DNA of 64,000 bases from Arthrobacter sp. 9V (GCF_902506065.1 NZ_LR732912.1:2537016-2601015), one strand, 5' to 3'. Counted from the stretch's first letter, positions 54,527 to 63,379 are shown. Numbers and translations are program-made. Notes: generated from the letters alone by a model not told the origin.

Positions 54527-55510
54527 TCAGCTCTCTTTAATCGTCGAACGCGGATCGAGCAGCCCCAGTGCTACGTCAACCAAAAGATTCACCAGCAACA
54601 CACCCATGCCGTAAACCAACACCACACCCTGAACCACTGGGTAGTCCTTGGCGAGGATGGACGCGACAATAGTGCTGCCAAGACCAGGCCAGGCGAAGAC
54701 GTTTTCCACCAGGACTGTTCCTGCCACCATGGCACTGAGCATCAAGCCACCGAGGGTCAGTGTGGCAGTCAAGGCATTTGGCAGGGCATGCCTGAAATAC
54801 ACCACCCAGTCCGGGAGTCGCTTGGCACGGGCAGTGCGAACGTAGTCAGCACCGAGGACGGAGAGCATTTCCACCCGCACGATGCGGGCCAGTACAGCAA
54901 CCGAGCCGACGGCCATGGACAGAACGGGTAGGACGTACGAGCTCGCGTCGGATCGTCCAGCCACCGGAAACCAGCCGAGGTGTACGGCGAATAAGAACAC
55001 CAACCCCACGGCTAGGAGGAACTCCGGTATTGCTGCCACCAAGATCGAAGTGGATGTGAAGGCGAGCTCTGTCCGACGGCGCCGGCCGCCTCTCGTGAGC
55101 ACTCCCATCAGCGCACCCAGAGGTACTGCAATCAGGACGGCCAGCATGAAGGCCAGACCGGCGAGCTCAAAGGTCGCCGGAAATCGTTCGCCTATGACCT
55201 GAGCTACCGGCAGGTCAGAAGTCATGGAGGTTCCAAGGTTTCCGCTCAACAAGCCCTGGAGGTAGTGGAAGTATTGCAGCCAAAGGGGGTCGTTGAGACC
55301 CAAAGCTTCACGTCGGGCCTCCACCAAGGCAGCCGGAGCCGTGGCACCCAGCGCGGACCTCACTGGATCGCCCGGAATCAGATGGATCATGAGGAAGGAC
55401 GCGCTCACCAGCACCCAGATGGAAACCACCAAGCGACCTATCCTTCGCGCCGCAAAGCCTGTCCACGGACTGCTTATAGCGACCGCGACGACACTAGGTG
55501 CAGTGCTCAA
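54527..55510 (-). CDS. Dipeptide ABC transporter permease (DppB-like)
   Basis: The 327-residue membrane protein has RRIGRLVVSIWVLVSASFLM, HLIPGDPVRSALG, ALGLNDPLWLQYFHYLQGLL and the coupling loop YVRTARAKRLPDWVVYFRHA, all typical of DppB. It is the first gene of the minus operon and is divergent from the plus-strand hydrolase operon across 166 bp. Confidence 0.93.
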   Translation of the reverse strand: MSTAPSVVAVAISSPWTGFAARRIGRLVVSIWVLVSASFLMIHLIPGDPVRSALGATAPAALVEARREALGLNDPLWLQYFHYLQGLLSGNLGTSMTSDLPVAQVIGERFPATFELAGLAFMLAVLIAVPLGALMGVLTRGGRRRRTELAFTSTSILVAAIPEFLLAVGLVFLFAVHLGWFPVAGRSDASSYVLPVLSMAVGSVAVLARIVRVEMLSVLGADYVRTARAKRLPDWVVYFRHALPNALTATLTLGGLMLSAMVAGTVLVENVFAWPGLGSTIVASILAKDYPVVQGVVLVYGMGVLLVNLLVDVALGLLDPRSTIKES

Positions 55511-55676
55511 GTTTTCAACTCCTGCTTTTTGGGTCTCATGGACCTCCCACGAGACCGGCGATCTCTATTATGTGGCTCACATTTCCGGAGGCCGTTGGCC
55601 TTTTGGCCCATGCATTTCGCCATGGATAGTGGGAATGGACAAAAGCGCCGGTTAGTCCGCGCCTTACCATTGGCCA

Positions 55677-57065
55677 ATGACCAATCTCAATGAACTTCGT
55701 ACCTGGCTGGAAGGCCGCCTCCCCGCGTTGCTGGCCGAACATCAGGTTCCGGGCGCGGCTGTAGCGGTCTCTGTTAAGGGCGAGGTGATAGAGGCCGCTG
55801 CCGGCGTGCTCAACAAGAACACCGGCGTCGAGGTGACCACGGACTCGCTGTTCCAAGTTGGTTCGATCACCAAGCTCTGGACAGCCACCCTCATCATGCA
55901 ACTGGTAGACGAAGGGAAGATTGATCTCGACGTTCCAGTCACGACTTACCTCCCTGGTTTCCGACTCAAAGATGAGTCAGCCGCTGCCGTTGTTACCACC
56001 CGCCAACTGCTGAGTCACACTGCCGGATTTGAGGGCGACATCTTCACCGACACCGGTCAGGGTGACGACGCCATTTCCAAGCTTGTGGAGACCTTTGGAG
56101 AAGTTCCGCAGTTATTCACGCCGGGCACCATGTTCTCCTACAACAACGCGGCATACGTGGTGCTGGGCAGGATGATGGAAGTTCTGCGTGGTAAGCCCTA
56201 TGACGAGTGCCTACGCGAGTTTCTGTTCGCGCCGCTGGAACTCACTCACGCGGCAAACGGCCCCTACGAGGCCATTCTCTTCCGCACTGCGGTGGGACAC
56301 ATCGTCCAGAACGAAGGTGAAGAGCCTCAGGTGAGCCCTATCTGGGCGTTGCCTCGCTCAACTGCTCCTGTGGGGGCCATGCTCACCATGAGTCCACGTG
56401 ACCTCCTCAAGTTCGCGCAGATGCACCTTGATTCGGGGCGAACGGGATCAGGAGAGCAAATACTCAGCGCCACATCCGCTGCTGCCATGCTGAAACCACA
56501 AGTGAAGCTGCCGGATTTGGGATGGATGGGCGCTGCGTGGGGCCTCGGCTTCGCACTTTTCGACTACGACGGCGGCACTGTAGTGGGTCACGACGGCGGC
56601 ACTATCGGCCAGACGGCCTTCTTGCGGCTTTGCCCGGAGAAGGACGTTTCCCTCGCACTTTTCTGTAATGGGGGCACCCCGCTTTCGGTGTTTACGGAAA
56701 TCGGAGAACGTGTGCTGCGGGAGTTTGCCGGCATCGGCCTGCCGCAACTTCCTGCTCCCTCCGAATCACAAACGCCAGTAGATGCATCCCGTTACGTGGG
56801 CCAGTACTGCTCACAGGTTGCCGACGTTGTGGTCAGCCAGGACGCAGAAGGCAGGATCTGGCTGGAAAGAACACCCAAGGGGCTCTACGAGGAAGTTGGG
56901 GACCAGACGGAAAAGATTGAATTGGTGGCAGCCGGCGGGGACAACTTTTTGCCTGCGCAATTGCAATACGGCATGCACCTACCTCATGTATTCCTCGGCG
57001 ATGACGGTGAAGGCCGGGCACTATTCGTCCATACCGGCCGGGCCGATCGCCGCGCCAACGCATGA
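55677..57065 (+). CDS. Serine hydrolase, class C beta-lactamase/D-aminopeptidase fold, no signal peptide
   Basis: The 462-residue protein has S63-I-T-K66 in VGSITKLWTA, Y-x-N in FSYNNAAYVVLG (about 158) and an H-x-G motif in GHDGGTIGQ. Residues after about 360 form a beta-rich C-terminal domain like those of D-aminopeptidases and EstB-type proteins. It starts MTNLNELRTW with no export signal, so it acts in the cytosol, unlike true beta-lactamases. It probably hydrolyses D-amino-acid peptides or amides from the divergent importer. The start lacks a ribosome site; TACCAT at 55665-55670 suggests a leaderless mRNA. Confidence 0.88.
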   Translation: MTNLNELRTWLEGRLPALLAEHQVPGAAVAVSVKGEVIEAAAGVLNKNTGVEVTTDSLFQVGSITKLWTATLIMQLVDEGKIDLDVPVTTYLPGFRLKDESAAAVVTTRQLLSHTAGFEGDIFTDTGQGDDAISKLVETFGEVPQLFTPGTMFSYNNAAYVVLGRMMEVLRGKPYDECLREFLFAPLELTHAANGPYEAILFRTAVGHIVQNEGEEPQVSPIWALPRSTAPVGAMLTMSPRDLLKFAQMHLDSGRTGSGEQILSATSAAAMLKPQVKLPDLGWMGAAWGLGFALFDYDGGTVVGHDGGTIGQTAFLRLCPEKDVSLALFCNGGTPLSVFTEIGERVLREFAGIGLPQLPAPSESQTPVDASRYVGQYCSQVADVVVSQDAEGRIWLERTPKGLYEEVGDQTEKIELVAAGGDNFLPAQLQYGMHLPHVFLGDDGEGRALFVHTGRADRRANA

Positions 57066-57961
57066 ACATGGAAACGGAGAAACTTGCAGGGATTTTCGCT
57101 TCTGCAGGAGCTGTGGGATCCCTGCACGCACGGGAGATCGGGGTCATCGATGGTCCCGAGGTTTCTCTGAACGCGGATGAACCCGTAGTCCTGGCTTCTG
57201 TCTTCAAGGTGCCCTTTGCCGTTGCCTACTCACGGGAAGTCTCGGCGGGCCGCCTGGTGGAAACTGAGAGAACCACCGTGACTTCGCGGTACCGGGTAGG
57301 AGGTCTGGGGACCGCAGGCTGCGCGGACGACGTCGAAATGAGCTGGCGTGATCTGGCCTTCTTCATGCTGGCCATGAGTGACAATGCCGCCACGGACGTC
57401 CTCTACCACCGTTTGGGCCAAGCTGCAGTGGACGCCGTCCTGGATGACTTGAACCTCAAACACACGCAGATCATCGGGTGCGGGGAAGACCTGGACCATC
57501 AGGTGGCGGAAGATCTTGGCATGGACCCGAAGGCCGGCCCCGTCGATTTAGAGGCCATACTTGCGGCGGCAACGCCCCAGCAGATTTGGTCCTTGGGAAT
57601 CCTTGACCCGGCCAGGACACCCTCCTCTACGGCCCGGGACATCGTTCGCCTTTTGGAGGCCATCTGGACGGATTCGGCAGGCTCACCGGAGGCGTGCGAG
57701 CGAGTCCGGTTAATGATGGCCCAGCAGATTTGGCGGCAGCGCCTTGCGTCCGGTTTCGACGGGAGCGTTCTGGTAGCCGGCAAGACCGGCACCCTTCCGG
57801 CCATACGCAACGAGGTGGGAGTAGTGACGTATCCGGACGGTCGCCACTATGCCGTCGCCGTCTTTACCAGGGCGGCGACCCTTGAGGACCCTCAGCCCGC
57901 TATCGATGCGTCAATTGGCCAAGCGGCGCGCTTGGCTGTGGATTTCCTGCGCCAACAGTAA
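57062..57961 (+). CDS. Class A beta-lactamase-fold serine hydrolase, no signal peptide
   Basis: The 299-residue protein has the class A motifs S46-V-F-K49, S106-D-N108 and K-T-G in AGKTGTLP (about 239). No signal peptide precedes the domain, so it is intracellular. Its ATG overlaps the stop of the other hydrolase. Class A-like enzymes placed in peptide-catabolic operons are poorly understood; an amidase or D-peptidase role is more plausible than antibiotic resistance. A Glu166-type residue could not be placed with confidence. Confidence 0.88.
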   Translation: MNMETEKLAGIFASAGAVGSLHAREIGVIDGPEVSLNADEPVVLASVFKVPFAVAYSREVSAGRLVETERTTVTSRYRVGGLGTAGCADDVEMSWRDLAFFMLAMSDNAATDVLYHRLGQAAVDAVLDDLNLKHTQIIGCGEDLDHQVAEDLGMDPKAGPVDLEAILAAATPQQIWSLGILDPARTPSSTARDIVRLLEAIWTDSAGSPEACERVRLMMAQQIWRQRLASGFDGSVLVAGKTGTLPAIRNEVGVVTYPDGRHYAVAVFTRAATLEDPQPAIDASIGQAARLAVDFLRQQ

Positions 57962-57986
57962 ACGGCCAGGACATCCATCTCCACCG

Positions 57987-58056
57987 CCAGAGGCCTCGTA
58001 GTCCTTTTGGACAAACGCTAACGTCGGCGCTTGTCGCCTTAGCTAAAGGCCTCTGG
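57987..58056. promoter_or_regulatory. Inverted repeats before the peptide-binding protein gene
   Basis: CCAGAGGCCT (57987-57996) and its exact complement AGGCCTCTGG (58047-58056) flank two smaller dyads. The element lies 25-94 bp upstream of the binding-protein ATG. It could be a terminator-like attenuator that adjusts its level relative to the hydrolases, or a regulator site. Confidence 0.45.
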
Positions 58057-58080
58057 AACATATGCGGAAAGAATAACCCC

Positions 58081-59685
58081 ATGAAAATTCACGGCATGAT
58101 CAAAGCGGTTCTTAGCATCACCGCCATCGGGGCGCTATCAGTGACGATGGTTGCCTGCTCTGGTTCCGCGCCGAAGGCCGGCGGCGGGGAGCTCGCGAAC
58201 GGCAAAACGTTCACCTTGAGGCTGAGCGTGGACCCGGGTTCCCTGGACCCCCACTTTGCTTCCAATTCCATTACCCAGCAGGCCACGAGGTTCCTTTACG
58301 ATTCACTGGTCAATTTTGATCCCGACGGGAACATCATCCCGGGCCTGGCGCAGACCTGGGAGGGGACAGAAACCACCGTCACCTACACCCTGCGCAAAGA
58401 CATCACATGCTCGGACGGCACCCTTTTAACGCCGGAGATTGTGGCAGCCAACATCAACTTCGTGGGAGACGCCGCCAATAACTCCACACGGACGGGCGTC
58501 TATGTTCCTCCTGGTGGCACAGCTACTGCTGACAGCGTCGCCGGAACCGTGACCGTCACGTCGGCGTCGCCCGAGCCCTTCCTGATCCGCAACGTGGGCG
58601 GACTGCCTATCGTCTGTGCCGCGGGAGCGAAAGACCGCAGTATCCTCGCCCAAGGGGCGGACGGTACCGGGATGTACACAGTGACTGAGGTAGCAGCGGG
58701 AGACCACTACACCTTGACCCGCCGCAAGGACTACGCATGGGGCCCGGGCGACTGGAAGAAGGACCAGGAGGGCCTGCCAGACAAAGTTGTCCTCAAAGTC
58801 ATCGCCAATGAGACCACGGCAGCAAATCTACTGCTGTCCGGGGAAGTGAATGCTGCCACCATTGTTGGACCTGACAAACAGAGGCTTGAAGGCAAGAAAG
58901 CCTTCCAGCGTGATTTGGTCACGGCCTTGGGGCAAATCTGGTTCAACCAGAAGCCAGGTTCCCCGGGTGCGGATGAGAATGTCCGCCGCGCGTTGACTCA
59001 AGCCCTGAAACTCGATGAACTCGGGCAAGTGGTGACAAGTGGCACGGGTAAGCCCTCCACGGGTCTCATTGCGCCTGTGCTGAGCCCCTGCAAGCAGGAC
59101 ACGCTAAGCGGCAATCTGCCTGAGCACGATCTCGAAGCGGCAAAATCCGCGTTGGACGCAGCAGGGTGGAAAGCCGCCGGGAATGGCGTGCGGAGCAAAG
59201 ACGGGACGCCCCTGAAAATGGAGTTCTTCTATCCCAGCACCATGGGCCCCTCTTTTGCCGCCGGGGCGGAACTGATCAAGGAAGTTTGGTCCGGGATCGG
59301 TGTGGATGTTCAACTGCGGCCGGTCACGGATGCCGAGGGGAGCTCCCTGATTCTTGGCGGACAAGGAGGATGGGGGGCGGCCTTTGTGCCGATAGGCGTA
59401 GCACTGCCAAATGAACTGGTACCTCTTGTATCAGGACCCACCCCTCCCGAGGGCACCAATTTTGCCTACATCACCAATCCTGGCTACTTGGAGAACGTCC
59501 AGAAGGCTGTTGCCACCACCGGTGAGGCGGGATGCGAACATTGGGCCGCTGCCGAGAAGCAAATCTTTGAGCACGTCGACGTCGTACCGTTCGTCAACTC
59601 CACAACCCCAACCTTCGCCCAGGGCGCTACGTTCGAACTGGCCGACGGGCAGTTGGCTCCTGCCTCGGTTCGCATGCTCCGCTAA
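58081..59685 (+). CDS. Peptide-type ABC substrate-binding lipoprotein
   Basis: The 534-residue protein has a lipoprotein signal (ITAIGALSVTMVACSG, Cys22) and an SBP_bac_5 domain (FTLRLSVDPGSLDPHFASNS, LAQTWEGTETTVTYTLRKD, LLLSGEVNAATIVG). It is the only binding-protein gene for the divergent DppB/DppCD/DppF genes, so it is their likely receptor. It follows the two cytosolic hydrolases and precedes an acyltransferase and a D-aminopeptidase. Specificity for D-amino-acid-containing peptides is inferred from these neighbours. Confidence 0.92.
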   Translation: MKIHGMIKAVLSITAIGALSVTMVACSGSAPKAGGGELANGKTFTLRLSVDPGSLDPHFASNSITQQATRFLYDSLVNFDPDGNIIPGLAQTWEGTETTVTYTLRKDITCSDGTLLTPEIVAANINFVGDAANNSTRTGVYVPPGGTATADSVAGTVTVTSASPEPFLIRNVGGLPIVCAAGAKDRSILAQGADGTGMYTVTEVAAGDHYTLTRRKDYAWGPGDWKKDQEGLPDKVVLKVIANETTAANLLLSGEVNAATIVGPDKQRLEGKKAFQRDLVTALGQIWFNQKPGSPGADENVRRALTQALKLDELGQVVTSGTGKPSTGLIAPVLSPCKQDTLSGNLPEHDLEAAKSALDAAGWKAAGNGVRSKDGTPLKMEFFYPSTMGPSFAAGAELIKEVWSGIGVDVQLRPVTDAEGSSLILGGQGGWGAAFVPIGVALPNELVPLVSGPTPPEGTNFAYITNPGYLENVQKAVATTGEAGCEHWAAAEKQIFEHVDVVPFVNSTTPTFAQGATFELADGQLAPASVRMLR

Positions 59686-59701
59686 AAGTCCCGTTCACAG
59701 C

Positions 59702-59736
59702 GAATGCTTCGTCCTGTTCCGCAGGGCGGAGCATTC
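59702..59736 (+). terminator. Hairpin terminator after the binding-protein gene
   Basis: A 15-bp stem with two G-U pairs (59702-59716 and 59722-59736) carries a TTCCG loop and is followed by CCTATTTTC. It would end or attenuate transcription before the acyltransferase and M55 genes. Confidence 0.75.
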
Positions 59737-59831
59737 CCTATTTTCGGAGTGGTTCTTCCAGACAAGCAGTGCGTCAACTGTTGGTCCGGGCGGACAAAGC
59801 CAGACGCCCCTCACCACGCAAGGATTGAATC

Positions 59832-60698
59832 ATGTCACTGAATCTTGACGCCCACCCCTCCGCAGAGCGCGCACTGTTCACTGCAGCATCAGCGGCGGCC
59901 ACGGCCAACGTCCACATCATAGACGAGCACAACCGGGACAAGCTCCAGCAGGTTGAAGAGTTGCTGGTCTCCGTATGGGGAATGTCTCCTCACGGAGCTC
60001 CCATCCCCTTCGATTTGCTGCGCAGCATCTCTCATGCAGGGTGCAACGTCGCAGCCGCCTATACCCCTGAAGGGGTCCTTTGCGGAACCGCGGTGGCAAT
60101 CGTTTCACCTGAAGGGTCAGTGTACTCACTGATTGCCGGGGTGCTTCCGGGCATTGCTGACAGAGGCGTAGGCTTCGCCCTGAAGCAACACCAGCGGGCC
60201 TGGTCCCTGGCGCGCGGCATGGAAACCATGACATGGACGTTCGATCCACTGGTCAGCCGGAATGCCCGGTTCAACCTGACTAAGCTGGGCGCTGTTGCTT
60301 CAGAGTATGAACGAAACTTCTACGGTGAAATGCAGGACGAACTTAATGCCAATGACCAATCCGACAGGTTGGTTGTCGTATGGCCGTTATCCTCTGCGCG
60401 CACCATCCAGTGCAGCGAAGGGCTGCCCGAAGAGGTAACCCTTCCGCAGGGCGCACTGGATCGGGTCATGGAATACGGCCCCGACTCGCAGCCTGCGTTG
60501 GTGCAGTCCGAGGGCAATCTATGGTGCCGGGCGCCCCGGGACATTATCGCCCTACGAGGAACAAACCCGCAGGAAGCCGCTCTATGGCGCTCGCACCTCC
60601 GCGCCATCCTGGAAGCCGCATTGGCGTCCGGTTACGTTGCATCAGGAGTCAGCCGTACGGGCTGGTACAAGCTCACACCCGCCGCATTCACGTTCTAA
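59832..60698 (+). CDS. COG3375-type GNAT acyltransferase
   Basis: The 288-residue protein matches the COG3375 family: YSLIAGVLPGIADRGVGFAL (acyl-CoA loop), then TWTFDPLVSRNARFNLTKLG and a following YERNFYGEMQDELN, SDRLVVVW. Relatives in Geobacillus-type clusters N-succinylate D-amino acids so that an enolase-superfamily N-succinylamino-acid racemase can invert them. An enolase-superfamily gene lies in the divergent operon here (46758-47870). Residues 1-30 and the last 80 are less conserved. Confidence 0.87.
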   Translation: MSLNLDAHPSAERALFTAASAAATANVHIIDEHNRDKLQQVEELLVSVWGMSPHGAPIPFDLLRSISHAGCNVAAAYTPEGVLCGTAVAIVSPEGSVYSLIAGVLPGIADRGVGFALKQHQRAWSLARGMETMTWTFDPLVSRNARFNLTKLGAVASEYERNFYGEMQDELNANDQSDRLVVVWPLSSARTIQCSEGLPEEVTLPQGALDRVMEYGPDSQPALVQSEGNLWCRAPRDIIALRGTNPQEAALWRSHLRAILEAALASGYVASGVSRTGWYKLTPAAFTF

Positions 60699-60708
60699 GG
60701 AGACTCAC

Positions 60709-61554
60709 ATGAAGGTATACATCTCTGTTGATATGGAGGGCATCTCGGGAGTGGCCACATACGACCAAATCATCCGGGGAGGCCGAGGCTACCCACGGGC
60801 ACAAGCACTCATGACAGCGGAAGTTAACGCTGCAATTGAAGGTGCCTTCCAAGGCGGTGCCACGGAGGTTCTGGTCAACGATAGCCACGGGACCATGAAC
60901 AACCTCCTGCACGAGGATCTGGACGCCAGGGCTCGCGTTATCTTCGGCTCACCTACGGCATTCTGTATGGCCGAGGGCCTGACGTCGGACTTCGATGTTG
61001 CCTTTTACGTTGGATACCATGCCCCTGCCGGCGTGGAGGGCCTGTTGGCCCACAGCTTCTCCGCGCTCTTCACCAGTTTCAAGCTCAATGGAGAGATCGC
61101 ATCAGAAGCGAGCATCAATGGGCTTTTCGCCGCTACCCGAGGGGTTCCCGTTGGCTTGGTGACAGGGGACGACGTCATCTGTGCCATTGCCGAGCAAGAG
61201 TTTCCGGGAGTGGTGACCGTTCCGGTGAAGGTAGCCCACGGATTCCAGGCAGCAAACAGTCTCTCCCCTGGTTTCGCCCGCGAGGCCATTCGCAAGAGTG
61301 CCCGCGCAGCCGTCCAAGGCGTGGAAAAGACCCGGTTGCTACCCGTTCCGGATCGACTCCGGCTCGAGATCGGCTTCCAGAACCCGTTGGCCGCTGAACT
61401 TTTGGAAGCCGTCCCCGGCGTATCCCGAATCAGCAACCTCGTGATCGCCCGGGAGGTGGACACGTCCGAAGAACTTCTTGGAATGATTGGGACTACGTAC
61501 GAGCTGGCTGCGGTGGCCGCGAAGACGATGTTTCTTCGAGAGTCCCTGAACTAA
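60709..61554 (+). CDS. dppA: M55 family D-aminopeptidase (DppA-like)
   Basis: The 281-residue protein matches B. subtilis DppA at each active position as recalled: D8 and E10 in SVDMEG, H60 in NDSHG, H104 in VGYHAPAG, H115 in LLAHS and E133 in IASEAS. DppA is a decameric cytosolic zinc enzyme releasing N-terminal D-Ala or Gly from D-peptides. ATG at 60709 follows AAGGAGA; a longer frame starting inside the acyltransferase gene is not real. It is the last gene of the plus operon and anchors the D-peptide interpretation. Confidence 0.93.
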   Translation: MKVYISVDMEGISGVATYDQIIRGGRGYPRAQALMTAEVNAAIEGAFQGGATEVLVNDSHGTMNNLLHEDLDARARVIFGSPTAFCMAEGLTSDFDVAFYVGYHAPAGVEGLLAHSFSALFTSFKLNGEIASEASINGLFAATRGVPVGLVTGDDVICAIAEQEFPGVVTVPVKVAHGFQAANSLSPGFAREAIRKSARAAVQGVEKTRLLPVPDRLRLEIGFQNPLAAELLEAVPGVSRISNLVIAREVDTSEELLGMIGTTYELAAVAAKTMFLRESLN

Positions 61555-61566
61555 CTTTCACATCAC

Positions 61567-61618
61567 GGTTAAACAACTTTGCAGGAGCCTGTTCCGGCTC
61601 CTGCAAAGTTGTTTAACC
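61567..61618. terminator. Strong bidirectional terminator
   Basis: A perfect 23-bp stem (61567-61589 and 61596-61618) has a 6-base loop, TGTTCC. The arms carry short A/T runs, so it can stop transcription from both the M55 gene and the converging ABC operon. Confidence 0.9.
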
Positions 61619-61638
61619 CTCTCATAAGGCAGCTGGCG

Positions 61639-62442
61639 TCAGTACCTTATCCGTGGGATCGAGCGGAGGAGGGTCTTAGTGTATCCGTCGCGTGGTTCCG
61701 CGAAGACCGTTTCCGTGGTCCCGGCTTCCACGATGTTGCCGTGGTACATCACCACCACGTTTTCGCAAAGACTGCGGACCACCGCCAGATCATGAGCGAT
61801 GAACAAGACAGACAACCCCAGTTCGTCCCTCAGATCGGCCATAAGGTTGACGATGCCGGCTTGTACGGAGACGTCCAAGGCGGACACGGCCTCGTCCGCT
61901 ACCAACAGGGATGGTTCAAGGGCCAGTGCCTTGGCAATGGCCACTCGTTGTCGTTGCCCACCGGACATGGAGATCGGGTAAGTGTCCAATGCCCTCTCGG
62001 GCAACTGAACTTGCTCCATGAGTTCCCGGCAGCGCTTGTTCACATCGCGCCGTTCTACAATCTTGTGGACACTTAACAGCTCGGCCAGCGTCTGACGAAC
62101 AGTCATCCTCGGATCCAGGGAAGAATACGGGTCTTGGAAAACCATCTGGATCTGGCGCCTTAGTTCCTTGGTTCTGCGCGCTGGCAAGTGGGTACCGTTG
62201 AAGACCATGGTCCCGGTAAATGAACTCTCCAAAGCGGTCAGCACCCGGGCCAATGTAGACTTCCCTGAACCGGATTCACCCACCAATCCCAGAATCGTGC
62301 CCCTCGGGACAGAAAGATCCACGCCGTTCAGGGCAACGATTTGGCGCTTGCTGCGGCCACGGCCACTGGAGAACTCCACCCGTATGTCCCGCATCTCCAA
62401 AATGTTGTCACAGCCGGGCCGGTTTGGCTGAGTGTTGGACAT
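61639..62442 (-). CDS. Oligopeptide ABC transporter ATPase (DppF/OppF-like)
   Basis: The 267-residue ATPase has GESGSGKST, signature MSGGQRQRVAIAKAL, SLLVADEAVSALD and H-loop VLFIAHDLA. ATG at 62442 follows AAGGAG; the longer frame to 62676 is an artefact of overlap with the upstream gene. It ends soon after the ATPase core (SIPRIRY), without the Cys-rich tail. It is the most downstream gene of a second peptide importer. Confidence 0.9.
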   Translation of the reverse strand: MSNTQPNRPGCDNILEMRDIRVEFSSGRGRSKRQIVALNGVDLSVPRGTILGLVGESGSGKSTLARVLTALESSFTGTMVFNGTHLPARRTKELRRQIQMVFQDPYSSLDPRMTVRQTLAELLSVHKIVERRDVNKRCRELMEQVQLPERALDTYPISMSGGQRQRVAIAKALALEPSLLVADEAVSALDVSVQAGIVNLMADLRDELGLSVLFIAHDLAVVRSLCENVVVMYHGNIVEAGTTETVFAEPRDGYTKTLLRSIPRIRY

Positions 62443-62443
62443 G

Positions 62444-63379
62444 CTACAGCTCCTTAGAGATCGATTGGATACCAGGGCCGTGGTCCGCCATCCGCATTGC
62501 GAACGAATAGCCGGCTGGCCTGTCCCGGAGCGCCAACGTGGTTCCTGGTATTGGTTGCAGCCGTTGACCCGGCTCATCAATGCGCGGGGTGGCCGAGAGG
62601 AGGGCGCGGGTATAGTCCTCCTGCGGATTCCCCAAGACCTCGGCCGCGGTACCGGACTCCACCAATCGCCCGGCATAGAGAACGCTGATGGTGCTGCAGA
62701 GTTCGGAAACTACGGCCAGGTCATGGGTGACGTAAAGTATGCCCGCGTTCAACTCCGTCTTCAGCCCCGCGAAGAGAGCCAGAACCTGCGCTTGAACTGT
62801 GACATCAAGGGCCGTTGTGGGTTCGTCACACAGAATCAGCTCAGGTTCGCAAGCAACGCTGGCGGCAATCATGACCCGCTGCCTCATCCCCCCGGACAAC
62901 TGGAACGGATAAGCGTCCACTCGGAGTTCCGGGTTGGGTATTCCCACCAAACTCATCATGTGGATGGCGCAATTCCGGGCTTCCTTCCGGCTGAGTCCTT
63001 TTCGCTGGGCTATTCCATCCGATATCTGCGTGCCAACCCGGGCAATGGGATTCAGCGCCACAGCAGGTTCCTGAAAAACCATCGATATTCCTGTGCCGCG
63101 GATTTTTCGGATATTCCTGCCATTGTTGGCAAAAAGGTCTGTTCCGTTGAAAAATGCACTTCCTCCGCTGACCCTTGCGTTCTGCGGGAGCAAACCCATC
63201 AGCGAACGCAGTGCCAGGCTCTTCCCGGACCCTGATTCCCCCACAAGGCCATGGGCTTCCCCCCGCTGAACGCTAAAGGATACGTCCCTTAGCGCCGGGT
63301 AGGCACGGCCTTGGATGGAAACATCAACGCATAGTCCTTCGACTGTCAGCAACGACTCCACCACCGGGATCCCCCTCAT
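62444..63379 (-). CDS. Oligopeptide ABC transporter ATPase (DppD/OppD-like)
   Basis: The 311-residue ATPase has GESGSGKSL, signature LSGGMRQRVMIAASV and LILCDEPTTALD. The C-terminal segment that normally reads P-x-G-C-x-F-A-x-R-C is present as RPAGYSFAMRMADHG, so both cysteines are replaced and the Fe-S-type motif is degenerate. It overlaps the permease gene upstream by 4 bp. Confidence 0.9.
   Translation of the reverse strand: MRGIPVVESLLTVEGLCVDVSIQGRAYPALRDVSFSVQRGEAHGLVGESGSGKSLALRSLMGLLPQNARVSGGSAFFNGTDLFANNGRNIRKIRGTGISMVFQEPAVALNPIARVGTQISDGIAQRKGLSRKEARNCAIHMMSLVGIPNPELRVDAYPFQLSGGMRQRVMIAASVACEPELILCDEPTTALDVTVQAQVLALFAGLKTELNAGILYVTHDLAVVSELCSTISVLYAGRLVESGTAAEVLGNPQEDYTRALLSATPRIDEPGQRLQPIPGTTLALRDRPAGYSFAMRMADHGPGIQSISKEL

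Noticed and set aside
57062-57961. An antibiotic-resistance beta-lactamase
   Set aside because: The catalytic motifs are present but there is no export signal, and the gene is embedded in a peptide-utilisation operon.
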